Source: Pelagerythrobacter aerophilus
Lineage (GTDB): Bacteria > Pseudomonadota > Alphaproteobacteria > Sphingomonadales > Sphingomonadaceae
Length of the DNA: 64,000 nt
Assembly: GCF_003581645.1 (NCBI RefSeq)
Contig: NZ_QXFK01000014.1
Span: forward strand, 606,926-670,925
Direction: 5' to 3'
Below the pieces are notes generated by a model that was not told the DNA's origin, did no database searches, and saw only the letters and a program-made list of their open reading frames with translations. The position numbers and the translations under genes were made by a program. This document shows, piece by piece, positions 46,949-56,376 of this stretch (the stretch's first letter is position 1; each line of letters begins with the position of its first letter).

Positions 46949-47506
46949 TCACTGGGTCAGGATTTCCTTCTCCTTCTGCGCAGCGGCGGCATCGGCGTCG
47001 GCGACGTACTTGTCGGTCAGCTTCTGCACTTCGTCCTCGCCGCGCTTGCGCTCGTCCTCGGAGATTTCCTTCTTCTTCTCGTCTTCCTTGAGCGCTTCCA
47101 TGCCGTCGCGGCGCACGTTGCGGATCGCGATCTTGGCGTTTTCCGCATACTTGCCGGCGATCTTGGCCAGTTCGCGGCGGCGCTCTTCCGTCAGATCGGG
47201 CATGGGCAGGCGGATCGTCTGCCCGTCGGTCATCGGGTTGAGGCCGAGGTTCGCGTGCGCGATCCCCTTCTCCACCGCCGTCACGTTGGCCTTGTCCCAC
47301 ACCTGCACGGCCAGCATGCGCGGTTCGGGCGCGTTGACCGTGGCCACCTGGTTCAGCGGCATCATCGCGCCATAGACCTCGACCTGCACCGGATCGAGCA
47401 GGCTGGTGTTGGCGCGGCCTGTGCGCAAGCCCGAAAGATCGCTCTTCAGGCTTTCCACCGCGCCCTGCATCCTGCGCTCGATGTCGCTCTTGTCGTACTT
47501 CGCCAT
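46949..47506 (-). CDS. frr: Ribosome recycling factor
   Basis: A 185-residue protein with the expected three-helix bundle pattern and stretches such as [17 protein letters not shown] and [25 protein letters not shown] (cited in part). The start lies 3 bases after the pyrH stop. Splits post-termination ribosomes with EF-G. Confidence 0.96.
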   Translation of the reverse strand: MAKYDKSDIERRMQGAVESLKSDLSGLRTGRANTSLLDPVQVEVYGAMMPLNQVATVNAPEPRMLAVQVWDKANVTAVEKGIAHANLGLNPMTDGQTIRLPMPDLTEERRRELAKIAGKYAENAKIAIRNVRRDGMEALKEDEKKKEISEDERKRGEDEVQKLTDKYVADADAAAAQKEKEILTQ

Positions 47507-47509
47507 TTG

Positions 47510-48232
47510 TCAGGCTTCCTCTTTCACTACCGTGCGGACGCCGTCGCCGGCGAGCACCCGCGCCAGATTGCCCTTTTCGCGGATCGAGAAGACCACGATC
47601 GGGATCCCGTTGTCGCGGCACAGCGCCACGGCGGAAGCGTCCATCACCTTGAGATTGTTTGCCAGAACCTTGTCGTAACTGACCGTATCAAAACGTTTTG
47701 CTGAAGCATTCGTCTTCGGGTCCGCGTCGTAAATTCCATCCACACTGGTGCCCTTGAACAGAGCATCGCAGCGCATTTCGGCAGCGCGCAGCGCGGCGCC
47801 GCTGTCGGTGGTGAAGTAGGGTGCGCCGACGCCGGCCGCGAAGATCACCACCCTGCCCTTTTCCAGATGCCGTTCGGCCCGCCGACGGATCACCGGTTCG
47901 CACACCTTGTCCATCTCGATCGCGGATTGCACGCGGGTCGGGACGCCGAGTTGTTCGAGCGCGCTCTGCATCGCCAGCGCGTTCATCACCGTCGCCAGCA
48001 TGCCCATGTAGTCGGCCTGCGCGCGGTCCATGCCCTGCGCCGCACCGGCCATCCCGCGGAAGATGTTGCCGCCGCCGATCACCAGACACAGTTCAAGCCC
48101 GGTATCCTTGGCCGCCTTCACTTCCTGCGCCAGTTCGGAGACGAAGGCGGGATCGATGCCGAACTGCTGATCCCCCATCAGCACCTCGCCCGAAAGCTTG
48201 AGCAGTATGCGCTTGTATTTGGGGGATGGCAT
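47510..48232 (-). CDS. pyrH: UMP kinase
   Basis: A 240-residue amino acid kinase family enzyme, starting [20 protein letters not shown], with [11 protein letters not shown] near residue 58. Phosphorylates UMP to UDP. The longer open frame to 48400 overlaps the divergent metallophosphoesterase and is rejected. In most proteobacteria pyrH follows tsf directly; here an opposite-strand gene intervenes. Confidence 0.96.
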   Translation of the reverse strand: MPSPKYKRILLKLSGEVLMGDQQFGIDPAFVSELAQEVKAAKDTGLELCLVIGGGNIFRGMAGAAQGMDRAQADYMGMLATVMNALAMQSALEQLGVPTRVQSAIEMDKVCEPVIRRRAERHLEKGRVVIFAAGVGAPYFTTDSGAALRAAEMRCDALFKGTSVDGIYDADPKTNASAKRFDTVSYDKVLANNLKVMDASAVALCRDNGIPIVVFSIREKGNLARVLAGDGVRTVVKEEA

Positions 48233-48315
48233 GGGCGATGGGGTTTCCGGATTCACTTGCGGGTTGCCGGCGTCCTTAGCCGCCTCGCCCCCCGTGCGCA
48301 AAGGGAAAGCCGGTG

Positions 48316-49167
48316 ATGGGAAGAGGATCGCGGTGGCGCACGCTGCGCTGGGTGTTCGTGGTGCTGCTGGCCGCAGCGGCGGCGCTGGCTGCGAAGGCAT
48401 GGAGCGACACGGCCGCCGAGCCCGAAATCATGCGCCTCACCGCCCGGCTCGACGGCTTGCCCGCCGGCACACCGCCGATGCGTCTGCTGCTGCTTTCGGA
48501 CATTCACGTCTCAGGCCCCGACATGCCGCCCGAACGGCTTGCGCGGATCGTCGAGCAGGCGAACCGGCTCCAGCCCGACGTGGTGTTGATTGCAGGCGAT
48601 TTCGTCAGCGAGAAACGCACGGCGACCCGGCTCTATTCGGCGGCGGAGGCGATCGCCCCGCTCGCCGCGCTGAAGGCGCCGCTCGGCAAGATCGCAGTGC
48701 CCGGCAATCACGATCACTGGTTCGGCGTGGCAGCCGTCCGCCGCGAGCTGGAGCGGGCCGGGTTCACTGTGCTTGCCAACGCGGCCGTGCGCGCCGGTCC
48801 GCTCGCGATCGGCGGGATCGACGACGATTATACCGGCCATGCCGATCCATCCGCGGCGCTCGCGGCGGTGGACCGGCTCGGTGGCGGCCGGGTCCTGCTC
48901 AGTCACAGCCCCGATCCCTTCCCCGACCTGCCGGCCGGTTTCGGGCTCATGCTCGCGGGGCACACCCATTGCGGGCAGATCCGCTATCCCTGGGGCGGCT
49001 CGCCAGCAACGATGTCGGCCTATGGCGACCGCTACGCCTGCGGCACGGTGCGCGAGAACGGGAACCTGCTCGTCACGACCGCGGGTCTTGGCACCAGTGT
49101 GCTCCCGTTCCGCCTGTTCTCCCGGCCCGAGATGTGGCTGATAGAAGTCGTCCCGGCGGGCCGCTGA
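48316..49167 (+). CDS. Membrane-anchored metallophosphoesterase (YkuE-like)
   Basis: A 283-residue calcineurin-type phosphoesterase with an N-terminal membrane segment (about 10-27). Metal ligands appear in LLLSDIH (about 62-64), GDF (about 94), GNHDHW (about 130) and AGHTHCGQ (about 214-221). The substrate is unknown. It lies on the plus strand between tsf and pyrH, breaking an otherwise co-directional translation cluster. GTG one codon upstream is an alternative start. Confidence 0.88.
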   Translation: MGRGSRWRTLRWVFVVLLAAAAALAAKAWSDTAAEPEIMRLTARLDGLPAGTPPMRLLLLSDIHVSGPDMPPERLARIVEQANRLQPDVVLIAGDFVSEKRTATRLYSAAEAIAPLAALKAPLGKIAVPGNHDHWFGVAAVRRELERAGFTVLANAAVRAGPLAIGGIDDDYTGHADPSAALAAVDRLGGGRVLLSHSPDPFPDLPAGFGLMLAGHTHCGQIRYPWGGSPATMSAYGDRYACGTVRENGNLLVTTAGLGTSVLPFRLFSRPEMWLIEVVPAGR

Positions 49168-49195
49168 AAGCCTGCAAGTGGGTGCGGCGCATACG

Positions 49196-49227
49196 AAAAC
49201 GGCCGCCGAACCGAAGTCCGGCGGCCG
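49196..49227 (-). terminator. Rho-independent terminator of rpsB-tsf
   Basis: CGGCCGCCG and CGGCGGCCG (49200-49227) form a 9-bp stem with a 10-base loop. On the minus strand TTTT follows, 26 bases after the tsf stop. It isolates rpsB-tsf from the pyrH operon. Confidence 0.75.
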
Positions 49228-49253
49228 CGCATTTCGCTCGCTTGTGCGGCCGG

Positions 49254-50180
49254 TCAGCCGGCGACGGCGGCGGCAACCTCGGCTGCGAAGTCGCTCTCTT
49301 CCTTCTCGATGCCTTCGCCGAGCTGGAAGCGGACATAGTCCTTGAGCACGATCTCGCTGCCCGCGTCCTTGCCGGCCTTAGCGACGACGTCAGAGATCGG
49401 GGTCTTGTTGTCCATTACGAAGAGCTGGCTGAGCAGCGCGTTTTCCTTGGCGAACTTCTTCACCGCGCCTTCGACCATCTTCGCCTGCACTTCGGCCGGC
49501 TTGCCGCTCTCGGCCGCCTTCTCCGCAGCGACCTTGCGCTCGCGCTCGATCACGTCGGCGTCGAGGCCGTCGGCGTCGAGCGCCTGCGGGAACGCGGCGG
49601 CGATGTGCATGGCAAGCTGCTTGCCGAGCGTCTCGAGCGTAGCGGCATCGGCCTCGCTCTCGAGGGCGACGAGCACGCCGATCTTGCCGAGATTCGGCGC
49701 AGCGGCGTTGTGCACGTAAGGCACGACCACGCCGTTGGCGACCGAGACGGTCTTCATACGGCGGAGCTGCTGGTTCTCGCCGATCGTCGCGACGTTGTCG
49801 GTCAGCTTGTCGGTCACGGTGCCGCCGTCGGGATAGGCGGCCGCCTTCAGCGTCTCGATATCGTCACCCTCGACGCCGAGCGCGACTTCGGTCGCCTTGC
49901 GCACGAAGTCCTGGAACTTGTCGTTCTTGGCGACGAAGTCGGTTTCCGAGTTGACCTCGACCGCGACGCCGCGGGTGCCTTCGACGGCGACGCCGACGAG
50001 ACCCTCGGCCGCCGTGCGGCTCGACTTCTTCTGGGCGGTGGCGAGGCCCTTGGCGCGCAGCGCGTCGACGGCGGCTTCGATGTCGCCGCCGGTTTCCTCG
50101 AGCGCCTTCTTGGCGTCCATCATGCCCGCGCCGGTCTTCTCGCGCAGGGCCTTCACGTCAGCGGCGGTGAATGCAGCCAT
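49254..50180 (-). CDS. tsf: Translation elongation factor Ts
   Basis: A 308-residue guanine nucleotide exchange factor for EF-Tu. N-terminal UBA-like part ([21 protein letters not shown], cited in part), then the conserved SETDFVAKN stretch near residue 80. Downstream of rpsB with an 86-base gap. Confidence 0.97.
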   Translation of the reverse strand: MAAFTAADVKALREKTGAGMMDAKKALEETGGDIEAAVDALRAKGLATAQKKSSRTAAEGLVGVAVEGTRGVAVEVNSETDFVAKNDKFQDFVRKATEVALGVEGDDIETLKAAAYPDGGTVTDKLTDNVATIGENQQLRRMKTVSVANGVVVPYVHNAAAPNLGKIGVLVALESEADAATLETLGKQLAMHIAAAFPQALDADGLDADVIERERKVAAEKAAESGKPAEVQAKMVEGAVKKFAKENALLSQLFVMDNKTPISDVVAKAGKDAGSEIVLKDYVRFQLGEGIEKEESDFAAEVAAAVAG

Positions 50181-50266
50181 TGTCGTTTCCTTTGATAATC
50201 TGTGGACGCCGGGCCCGTGTTCCGGCCCGGCGCACTAGGTCGTGTTTGTGACGGCCGTATGGAAGC

Positions 50267-51031
50267 TCAGGCGGCCGCTTCGGAAGCCGCGGCCTCTGCC
50301 GGCGGCACGTCCATCGCACCGACGTCGTCACCCGAATCGGCCACCTTGCCGCCGCGGCCGGCGAGCGCAGCGTCGCGCACGGCGTCGCAGTAGAGACGCA
50401 CGGCACGGCTGGCATCGTCGTTGCCCGGCACCGGGAAGGCAATGCCGCTCGGATCGACATTGGTATCGAGCACCGCGATGACCGGGATGCCGAGCACGTT
50501 GGCTTCCTTGATCGCCAGGTCTTCCTTGTTCGCGTCGATCACGAACATGACATCGGGAATGCCGCCCATGTCGCGAATGCCGCCCAGCGAGAGCTCGAGC
50601 TTGTCACGCTCGCGGGTGAGCTGGAGGACTTCCTTCTTGGTGAAGCCCGACGTGTCGCCCGAAAGCTGCTCTTCCAGCGTCTTGAGGCGCTTGATCGAGC
50701 CCGAGATCGTCTTCCAGTTGGTGAGCATACCGCCCAGCCAGCGGTGATTGACGAAGTGCTGGCCCGCCGCGCGGGCGGCTTCGGCGATCGGCTCCTGCGC
50801 CTGACGCTTGGTGCCGACGAACAGCACCTTGCCGCCCGAACGCACGGTCGATTCGATGAAGTCGAGCGCGCGCGAGAACAGCGGCACGGTCTGCGACAGG
50901 TCGATGATGTGGACACCGTTGCGCGCGCCGAAGATGTACGGCTTCATGCGCGGGTTCCAGCGGTGGGTCTGGTGGCCGAAGTGAGCGCCGGCCTCGATCA
51001 ATTGCTGCATGGTGACGGTAGAAGCCGCCAT
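50267..51031 (-). CDS. rpsB: 30S ribosomal protein S2
   Basis: A 254-residue S2 starting [20 protein letters not shown], with [16 protein letters not shown] and the [10 protein letters not shown] stretch. The C-terminus is Ala/Glu-rich. GGAAAGGAAATACCT precedes the ATG. It has a long upstream leader, possibly with regulatory RNA. Confidence 0.97.
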   Translation of the reverse strand: MAASTVTMQQLIEAGAHFGHQTHRWNPRMKPYIFGARNGVHIIDLSQTVPLFSRALDFIESTVRSGGKVLFVGTKRQAQEPIAEAARAAGQHFVNHRWLGGMLTNWKTISGSIKRLKTLEEQLSGDTSGFTKKEVLQLTRERDKLELSLGGIRDMGGIPDVMFVIDANKEDLAIKEANVLGIPVIAVLDTNVDPSGIAFPVPGNDDASRAVRLYCDAVRDAALAGRGGKVADSGDDVGAMDVPPAEAAASEAAA

Positions 51032-51248
51032 AGGTATTTCCTTTCCGGTTGAGCCTCTGGAGAGCTGGAACCCGTGCGGAGATCCCGCGGCAGGCACCGG
51101 TATGTGGCGCTCTCCATGTGGATTTGCGTGAGAGAAACCGGACAAACAGAGGTCCGGAATCGCCCCGCGGGCGCGCCCTTACCCGGGATCGCAGGAAGAA
51201 TCCACCCTCGATTCGCCGCGTGAATTGCGGACCCGAGCGCAATAGCGC

Positions 51249-51277
51249 TTGACATGTAGGAACAAATGGGGAACATT
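51249..51277 (+). promoter_or_regulatory. Candidate promoter for the 93-aa membrane protein gene
   Basis: TTGACA (51249-51254), 17-base spacer, AACATT (51272-51277). The -35 is a perfect consensus and the -10 matches at three positions. The gene starts at 51380. Confidence 0.4.
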
Positions 51278-51315
51278 AGCCCCTGTCGCCCGGAACGAGT
51301 CGTGCGACGCACTGG

Positions 51316-51324
51316 TTATCCACA
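51316..51324 (+). promoter_or_regulatory. DnaA box (TTATCCACA)
   Basis: An exact match to the 9-base DnaA box, in the leader of the small membrane protein gene. A single box is not an origin, but a regulatory or titration site is possible. Confidence 0.4.
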
Positions 51325-51379
51325 GCGAACCCACAGTCTGTCAACAGCCACGGGATCGCATTCGCAAGGATCAGAAATC

Positions 51380-51661
51380 ATGCTCGGCGTCACTCTGTTT
51401 GCACTGTTTCTGTCCGCCACCGTGGGTGCAGCCGTAGTGCTGGCGGACAGCTTCATTCGCGGTCGGGAAGCGTTCGCGCGTCTCCGCCGGGAAATGGCGC
51501 AGGCCGAACAGTCCGTCAGCCGCGTCCATACCGTGATCGTGAATGTGCCGGAGAACGAGCCGCTCCCCGCGTGGCGCCCTCGCCCGATCAGTCGAGCAGG
51601 TGGTCGTCCGCAGCGGCAGGTGCCGGCCCGGATGCAGGCGCCGCTGCCCGCGGCCGCCTGA
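51380..51661 (+). CDS. Small single-span membrane protein (93 aa)
   Basis: One N-terminal helix (about residues 3-22, GVTLFALFLSATVGAAVVLA), then an amphipathic, charged helix (RGREAFARLRREMAQAEQS) and a Pro/Arg-rich tail. AAGGA lies about 8 bases before the ATG. No family recognised. Its last 74 bases overlap the 3' end of the convergent pssA gene. Confidence 0.65.
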   Translation: MLGVTLFALFLSATVGAAVVLADSFIRGREAFARLRREMAQAEQSVSRVHTVIVNVPENEPLPAWRPRPISRAGGRPQRQVPARMQAPLPAAA

Positions 51662-52439
51662 CCCGCGAATAGCGCACCAGCGCGTAAGGCATCATCGCGA
51701 GATAGCCGACGCAGATCGCGACCAGCGTCCACCAGGGCTCGAGTAGCAAGGCGGCGAAGAGGATTCCGACCCCGGCGATCAGTTCCAGCCTGACGTTGCG
51801 CCGCGGTCGGATCGAGGTCCAGCTCAGCGTCGCGATGTTGGAAATCATCAGGAAGGCGATCGCCACCATCCAGATCGCGCAAGCCACGGGCTCGCGAAAG
51901 CCCTCCCACCCGGTCGCCATCCATAGATAGAACGGCAGGAACGCCAGCCCCGCCCCCACCGGCGCGGGAACGCCGGTAAGGAAGCCGGCCGACTTGTGCG
52001 GCTGCTCGTCCACATCGATCTGGGCGTTGAACCGCGCCAGGCGCAGCGCACAACAGATCGCGAAGGCGAGCGCGGCGAACCAGCCCAGCCGCGGCAGATC
52101 CTGCAAGGTCCAGAGGTAGAAGATCAGCGCCGGCGCGACGCCGAAGGAAAGTGAGTCGGCCAAGCTGTCCAGTTCGGCACCGAATCGCGATTGGGCCTTG
52201 AGCAGCCTGGCGATCCGTCCGTCGATCCCGTCGAGCACGCCGGCGAGGATGACCGCCACGATCGCAAGCCGCCAGTTATCCGAGATCGCAAAACGGATCC
52301 CGGTCAGGCCCGAGCAAAGCGCAGCAGCGGTGATCGCGTTGGGCAATACCGCACGCAGCGAAAGGCCCCGCACGCCGCGGGCCATGGGTATTTCGTCTTC
52401 CGCTGCCTTGGGGCCGATGCGCGGATAGTCTTCGCTCAC
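51588..52439 (-). CDS. pssA: CDP-diacylglycerol-serine O-phosphatidyltransferase
   Basis: A 283-residue membrane enzyme making phosphatidylserine. The CDP-alcohol phosphotransferase signature is complete ([11 protein letters not shown], then [10 protein letters not shown]). Six to eight hydrophobic helices. The start overlaps the psd stop by 4 bases, so the two sequential enzymes are coupled. The Ala/Pro-rich C-terminus extends into the small opposite-strand gene. Confidence 0.95.
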   Translation of the reverse strand: MSEDYPRIGPKAAEDEIPMARGVRGLSLRAVLPNAITAAALCSGLTGIRFAISDNWRLAIVAVILAGVLDGIDGRIARLLKAQSRFGAELDSLADSLSFGVAPALIFYLWTLQDLPRLGWFAALAFAICCALRLARFNAQIDVDEQPHKSAGFLTGVPAPVGAGLAFLPFYLWMATGWEGFREPVACAIWMVAIAFLMISNIATLSWTSIRPRRNVRLELIAGVGILFAALLLEPWWTLVAICVGYLAMMPYALVRYSRVRRPRAAAPASGPAPAAADDHLLD

Positions 52440-53194
52440 TGCGCGACACCCTCGATCAGCTTCTGCTCGCCGATCTCCGCGAGAATCGTCTCGCCCGCGA
52501 TGACCTTCTGCCCCACCAGGACCTTGGAATCGGTTCCGGCGGGGAGATAGACATCGACCCGGCTGCCGAAGCGGATCAGGCCGACGCGCGCGCCCGCCGC
52601 CAGGGTGTCGCCCGGCTTGACGAACGGCACGATCCGCCGCGCGATCAGCCCGGCAATCTGCGTAAAGCCGATCGCCACGCCGTCCTGCCGCTCGATCAGG
52701 ATATGCTGGCGCTCGTTCTCCTCGCTCGCCTTGTCGAGGTCGGCGTTGACGAACTTGCCCGGAATATAGACCAGCCGCCGCACCGTGCCGCCGATCGGCG
52801 CGCGGTTGATGTGCACGTCGAACACGCTCATGAAAATCGAGATGCGCGTGACGGGCTGATTGGGAAGCGCCGGCGTTCCGCTGCCATCGTCCATCGTCAG
52901 TTCTGCCGGCGGCTCCATTTGCGTGATGAGCGAAACGAGCCCGTCAGCGGGCGAGACGATCGCCCGCTCGTCCTGCGGGACGACGCGTTCGGGATCGCGA
53001 AAAAAGGCAAAGACGCCGAGTGAGAGGAACGCCATCGGCCAGGCGATCGTCTCCCACGCCAGGAATGCCGCGAGCAGGCTGATGCCCACCGCGATCAGTC
53101 CAAACTTGCGCCCTTCGGGATGAATAGCCGGCCATTGCCAGGCGACATCACCGCGTCCCTTGTTGTCGACCAATTCACCAGCCATCCCCGCCAT
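52436..53194 (-). CDS. psd: Phosphatidylserine decarboxylase proenzyme (short type)
   Basis: A 252-residue pyruvoyl enzyme converting phosphatidylserine to phosphatidylethanolamine. The self-cleavage site is the Gly-Ser in [12 protein letters not shown] (about 210-211), typical of the short alphaproteobacterial form. Two N-terminal helices (about 31-65). The ATG at 53185 (after GGCGGGG) is an alternative start. Confidence 0.95.
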   Translation of the reverse strand: MAGMAGELVDNKGRGDVAWQWPAIHPEGRKFGLIAVGISLLAAFLAWETIAWPMAFLSLGVFAFFRDPERVVPQDERAIVSPADGLVSLITQMEPPAELTMDDGSGTPALPNQPVTRISIFMSVFDVHINRAPIGGTVRRLVYIPGKFVNADLDKASEENERQHILIERQDGVAIGFTQIAGLIARRIVPFVKPGDTLAAGARVGLIRFGSRVDVYLPAGTDSKVLVGQKVIAGETILAEIGEQKLIEGVAQ

Positions 53195-53252
53195 CTAGAG
53201 ACTCGCATCCATCCAAACAAGCGGCACGACGCCGCACCGGCGCGTTAGGACG

Positions 53253-54368
53253 ATGCTTACCATCTCGCACTATCGCCTCCGGTCGATGAGCATGCGCGAC
53301 GAAAGCATCCGCCGCTGGATCGGCGAGGTTCCGATCTACGGGATCGCTCTGGCGCTGTTCGCGCTATGCGTTGTCCTGCTGACGGGCAAGGGCATAAGCC
53401 TGGATGCCGAACCCGCCGCGGCCAACGCGTGGCTCTATCTGGTCGCGATCATCGCCTGGCTCTCGGTCGACACCGCCGTGTACCTCGCGCGCCGGCGGCC
53501 CAGCGAACCGATCGCAGCGCTGCACCGGCGCTACGCCGGGCCCACAGCCGCACAGCGATGGCTCGCCGGGACGCCCCTGCTCGCGCTCTGCGTGCTGCTG
53601 ATGCCGTTCTTCTCCAAGATGAAAGCCGCGATTCCACTGTTCAACGACTACACCTGGGATGCCCGGTTTATCGCCTGGGATCGCGCGATCTTCTTCGGTC
53701 ACGATGCCTGGCAGGTGCTGCAGCCGCTGGTGGGCTATCCGCCGATTACGGCCGCGCTCGCGTTTCTCTATCATGCCTGGCTTTTGCTGCTCTACCTCGG
53801 CTGTCTCTATTTCGCCTTCGCCGCGATCGATCCCGCGATCCGCCGCCGCTTCTTCCTCACCTATGTGCTGGCATGGTCGGTGATCGGCGGGGGTGTTGCG
53901 ACCCTGCTCGCTTCGGTCGGCCCCTGTTTCGTGGGGCCGCTGTTCGGCGATCCGGCGTTCGATGCGCAGATGGCTTATCTTCGCGCGGCCGACGGCCAGA
54001 TACCGGTGATGACGCTATCGGTGCAGGAAATGCTGCTCGACTGGCATTTGGCCGATGCCGATGGGCTCGGCAGCGGGATCACCGCCATGCCCTCGATGCA
54101 TGTGGCGATCGCATTCCTGTTCTGGCTCGCCACCCGCCGCGTGTCGCCCATGGTCGGACGCTGGTTCCTCGCGTTCTTCGTCGCCATCTGGATCGGCTCG
54201 GTCCACCTCGCCTACCACTATGCGGTCGACGGACTGGTCTCGGTGGTGCTGGTGGCGATGCTGTGGCGCGCTTCCGACTGGATCTTCAAGTGGTGGGACG
54301 CGCGGGTCGCGGCGTCCGCGGCGCGGATTCAGCCGATCCTGCGGACGAAGACGGTTCCGGCCGAATAG
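53253..54368 (+). CDS. PAP2 superfamily membrane protein (inositolphosphotransferase-like)
   Basis: A 371-residue protein with about six to seven helices. The PAP2-type catalytic motifs are GITAMPSMHVAIAFL (about residue 275) and SVHLAYHYAVDGL (about 315), with both catalytic histidines. The combination with SVGPCFVGP upstream resembles the PAP2_3 group that includes Aur1/Ipt1-like inositolphosphorylceramide synthases. In a sphingolipid-containing bacterium a phosphosphingolipid or lipid-phosphatase role is conceivable but unproven. Overlaps the convergent ketosynthase gene by 40 bases. Confidence 0.8.
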   Translation: MLTISHYRLRSMSMRDESIRRWIGEVPIYGIALALFALCVVLLTGKGISLDAEPAAANAWLYLVAIIAWLSVDTAVYLARRRPSEPIAALHRRYAGPTAAQRWLAGTPLLALCVLLMPFFSKMKAAIPLFNDYTWDARFIAWDRAIFFGHDAWQVLQPLVGYPPITAALAFLYHAWLLLLYLGCLYFAFAAIDPAIRRRFFLTYVLAWSVIGGGVATLLASVGPCFVGPLFGDPAFDAQMAYLRAADGQIPVMTLSVQEMLLDWHLADADGLGSGITAMPSMHVAIAFLFWLATRRVSPMVGRWFLAFFVAIWIGSVHLAYHYAVDGLVSVVLVAMLWRASDWIFKWWDARVAASAARIQPILRTKTVPAE

Positions 54369-55459
54369 CCCGCTCCGAAACTGCAGATCAGCCCGGTATC
54401 GCCAGGTGCGAGATCGTCGCTGTGAAGATGAAACGCGATGATCGAGCCCGCGCTCGACGTGTTGCCGTAGGTGTCGAGCACCGTCGGACTTTCATCCTCA
54501 TTCGCTTCATGCCCCAGGACCCGGTGCGCGATCAGACGATTCATGCCGGTGTTGGCCTGGTGGAGCCACAGGCGGCGCAACCCCTGCGGATCGATCTCCA
54601 GCCGCTCGGCCTCGTCCAGGATCATCTGCGAGACCATCGGCACGACTTCCTTGAACACCTTTCGTCCCTGCTGGACGAAGAGCTTATCGGGCCGATCCGC
54701 AGTTTCGGGATGCGCGCGATTGAGGAAGCCGAAGTTGTTGCGGATATTGTTCGAGAAAACCGTCTTCAACCGGGTGCCGAGGATGTCCCAGTGCTGCGTC
54801 GGCGCCATGGCCGCGTCCTCCACCAGCACGGCCGTGGCGACGTCGCCGAAGATGAAATGGCTGTCGCGGTCGCGCCAGTTGAGATGGCCGCTGGTGATCT
54901 CCGGGCTGACGACCAGCACCGAACGCGCATTGCCGGCACGGATGTAGTCAGCCGCGGTCTGGATGCCGAATGTCGCCGAGGAGCAAGCGACGTTCATGTC
55001 GAAGCCGAAGCCTTCGATGCCCAGCGCCTGCTGGATCTCGATCGCCATCGCCGGATAGGGGCGCTGCATGTTCGACGCGGCGCACAGCACCGCATCGACA
55101 TCGGCGGCATCGCGCCCTGCCCGCTCGAGCGCCTCGCGGGCCGCTTTCACCCCGATCTCGGCCAGGATCGAGAGCTCGTCGTTCGCCCGTTCCGCCCACC
55201 GCGGCGCCATGATTTCCGGATCGAGCACCGGCGCCTTCGCTATCACGTGGCGCGCCTTGATTCCGCTGGCCTTCTCGATGAACTCGACCGAGCTCGGCTC
55301 CAGCGGCTCGATCTCGCCCGCCGCGATTGCCTCCGCATTTCGTGCGTTGAATCGCTCGACGTAGGTGTTGAAGCTGGCGACCAGTTCCTCGTTGGAAATG
55401 CTCTCTTCCGGCGTGAACAGGCCGGTCGCGGAAATCACGGGACGATGGGTGGGCTGCAT
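54329..55459 (-). CDS. Beta-ketoacyl-ACP synthase III-like protein
   Basis: A 376-residue thiolase-fold condensing enzyme. Active-site Cys159 (NVACSSATF), His300 (LWLHQAN) and Asn333 (TYGNTSSAGS) form the FabH-type Cys-His-Asn triad. It is longer than housekeeping FabH (about 320), with extra N-terminal helices (SFNTYVERFNARNAEAIAAG), a feature I associate with specialised KASIII enzymes such as DarB-like synthases. The ATG at 55459 is used; a TTG three codons upstream is in frame. The product is unknown. Confidence 0.85.
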   Translation of the reverse strand: MQPTHRPVISATGLFTPEESISNEELVASFNTYVERFNARNAEAIAAGEIEPLEPSSVEFIEKASGIKARHVIAKAPVLDPEIMAPRWAERANDELSILAEIGVKAAREALERAGRDAADVDAVLCAASNMQRPYPAMAIEIQQALGIEGFGFDMNVACSSATFGIQTAADYIRAGNARSVLVVSPEITSGHLNWRDRDSHFIFGDVATAVLVEDAAMAPTQHWDILGTRLKTVFSNNIRNNFGFLNRAHPETADRPDKLFVQQGRKVFKEVVPMVSQMILDEAERLEIDPQGLRRLWLHQANTGMNRLIAHRVLGHEANEDESPTVLDTYGNTSSAGSIIAFHLHSDDLAPGDTGLICSFGAGYSAGTVFVRRIG

Positions 55460-55671
55460 TGCGCTCAACTAAAGCCGTCCGCGGGGACCGGCAAGCACCG
55501 ACACTGCGGCGGCGCTCGGGACCACCTAGCCGCGCCTCCGGAACGTCACGTCCCGCCCGGAAATCCGCACCGCTCCGGCAGCCGAGTAAGTCGCACGACC
55601 CGCCGCTTCGGAAGGCACGGGCTTCGCGGCGCGGCATTCTGTGATCGGGGGCGTCAGAATGGAGTGACAAT

Positions 55672-55893
55672 ATGCGAAAGCCAACCATGCTCATTGGGCT
55701 ATTGGGAGCGACAGCGGGCTTGGCCGCCGTCTCCTCGGCGGCGGCACAAGCCAAAGGCGAACCTCAGCGTTCCACTGAGCCGCCGCCCGGACTGGTGAAG
55801 GCATTGGAGAAAGCCGCCCCGGGCATACTCCGCGCAATGAACGCGACGGAAGGCTCCAACAGCCGCCTGCAGGATTTGCCCATCAGCGTTTAG
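55672..55893 (+). CDS. Small putative secreted protein (73 aa)
   Basis: A signal peptide (residues 1-25, MLIGLLGATAGLAAVSSAAA, cleavage near AQA) and a short, polar mature part. GGAGTG lies 8 bases before the ATG and a good terminator follows, so it looks like a complete monocistronic unit. No family recognised. Confidence 0.55.
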   Translation: MRKPTMLIGLLGATAGLAAVSSAAAQAKGEPQRSTEPPPGLVKALEKAAPGILRAMNATEGSNSRLQDLPISV

Positions 55894-55918
55894 GCCAAGA
55901 CACAAGGCAAGAACCTGG

Positions 55919-55940
55919 CCCCGCTTCGGCGGGGTCTTTT
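55919..55940 (+). terminator. Rho-independent terminator after the small secreted protein
   Basis: CCCCGC-TTCG-GCGGGG then TCTTTT: a 6-bp GC stem with a UUCG-type loop, 26 bases after the stop codon. It marks the end of the core region. Confidence 0.85.
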
Positions 55941-55970
55941 ATGCCTGCTTGCCGATGAGCGGGAAGGCGT

Positions 55971-55994
55971 GGTGGCAGGGCTTGAATCGAACCT
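55971..55994 (-). other. tRNA 3'-end-like sequence, possible attachment-site scar
   Basis: On the minus strand GGTTCGATTC followed by AAGCCCTGCCACCA resembles a T-loop, acceptor strand and CCA. The 5' side does not pair, and the spacing is one base off a standard tRNA, so it is not a functional tRNA. Such fragments mark integration of islands by tyrosine recombinases. Confidence 0.3.
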
Positions 55995-56376
55995 AGCAAT
56001 TAACGTTTTGAAATCAATTTAGTACTCATAGGCAGCGTAAACTCTACCCCACACTCTCCCCCACATTTTTGTTCATATAAGTGTAGTTCGGTTCAGCTTT
56101 TGAGCTTTGAAACTGAATTTTTCGGGGCTTGGTAGAGCGCCTTTCCTTCTTATCCCAGCCCGTTCGAAGTGCCAAGAAGCACTACCTCAAAAGAAGCTCT
56201 TTGCTGTTCCACACCAGCGTACCAGCATCTGGGAATGGGTCTATGAACGCCCATCCCCATTTCTTGGTATTGACGTATACGGGCTCCGCTGAATCACTGT
56301 GCCCAATGAGCGAGTTTTGCGGATGAATCATGGTCAGCAGGTGCAACCATTCCAGCGACTTGCTAGGAACTGACTG

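Larger units (their letters stand above)
51032..51379. other. Divergent intergenic region between rpsB and a small membrane protein gene
   Basis: About 350 bases. It holds the rpsB leader (minus strand), a plus-strand promoter-like pair at 51249-51277 and a DnaA box at 51316-51324. I see no additional gene. Confidence 0.5.
55894..56376. other. AT-rich gene-poor stretch at the left edge of the accessory region
   Basis: About 480 bases. After the terminator there is a tRNA-like T-arm/acceptor sequence (55971-55994), then an AT-rich segment (about 55995-56110) unlike the core genes. On the minus strand an open frame from about 56364 to 56182 reads like a protein tail (VYVNTKKWGWAFIDPFPDAG) and may be a gene remnant. 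I see no intact gene. Confidence 0.5.

Noticed and set aside
51316..51324. Replication origin
   Set aside because: Only one DnaA box here and one at 20.43 kb, with no box cluster, AT-rich unwinding region or dnaA/parAB context.
53366..55798. An 810-codon plus-strand frame spanning the PAP2 gene, the ketosynthase and the next intergenic region
   Set aside because: It crosses three unrelated units and has no domain; the genes on the proper frames have clear motifs.
55971..55994. Intact tRNA gene
   Set aside because: The T-stem does not pair, and no anticodon or D-arm can be drawn upstream on the minus strand.
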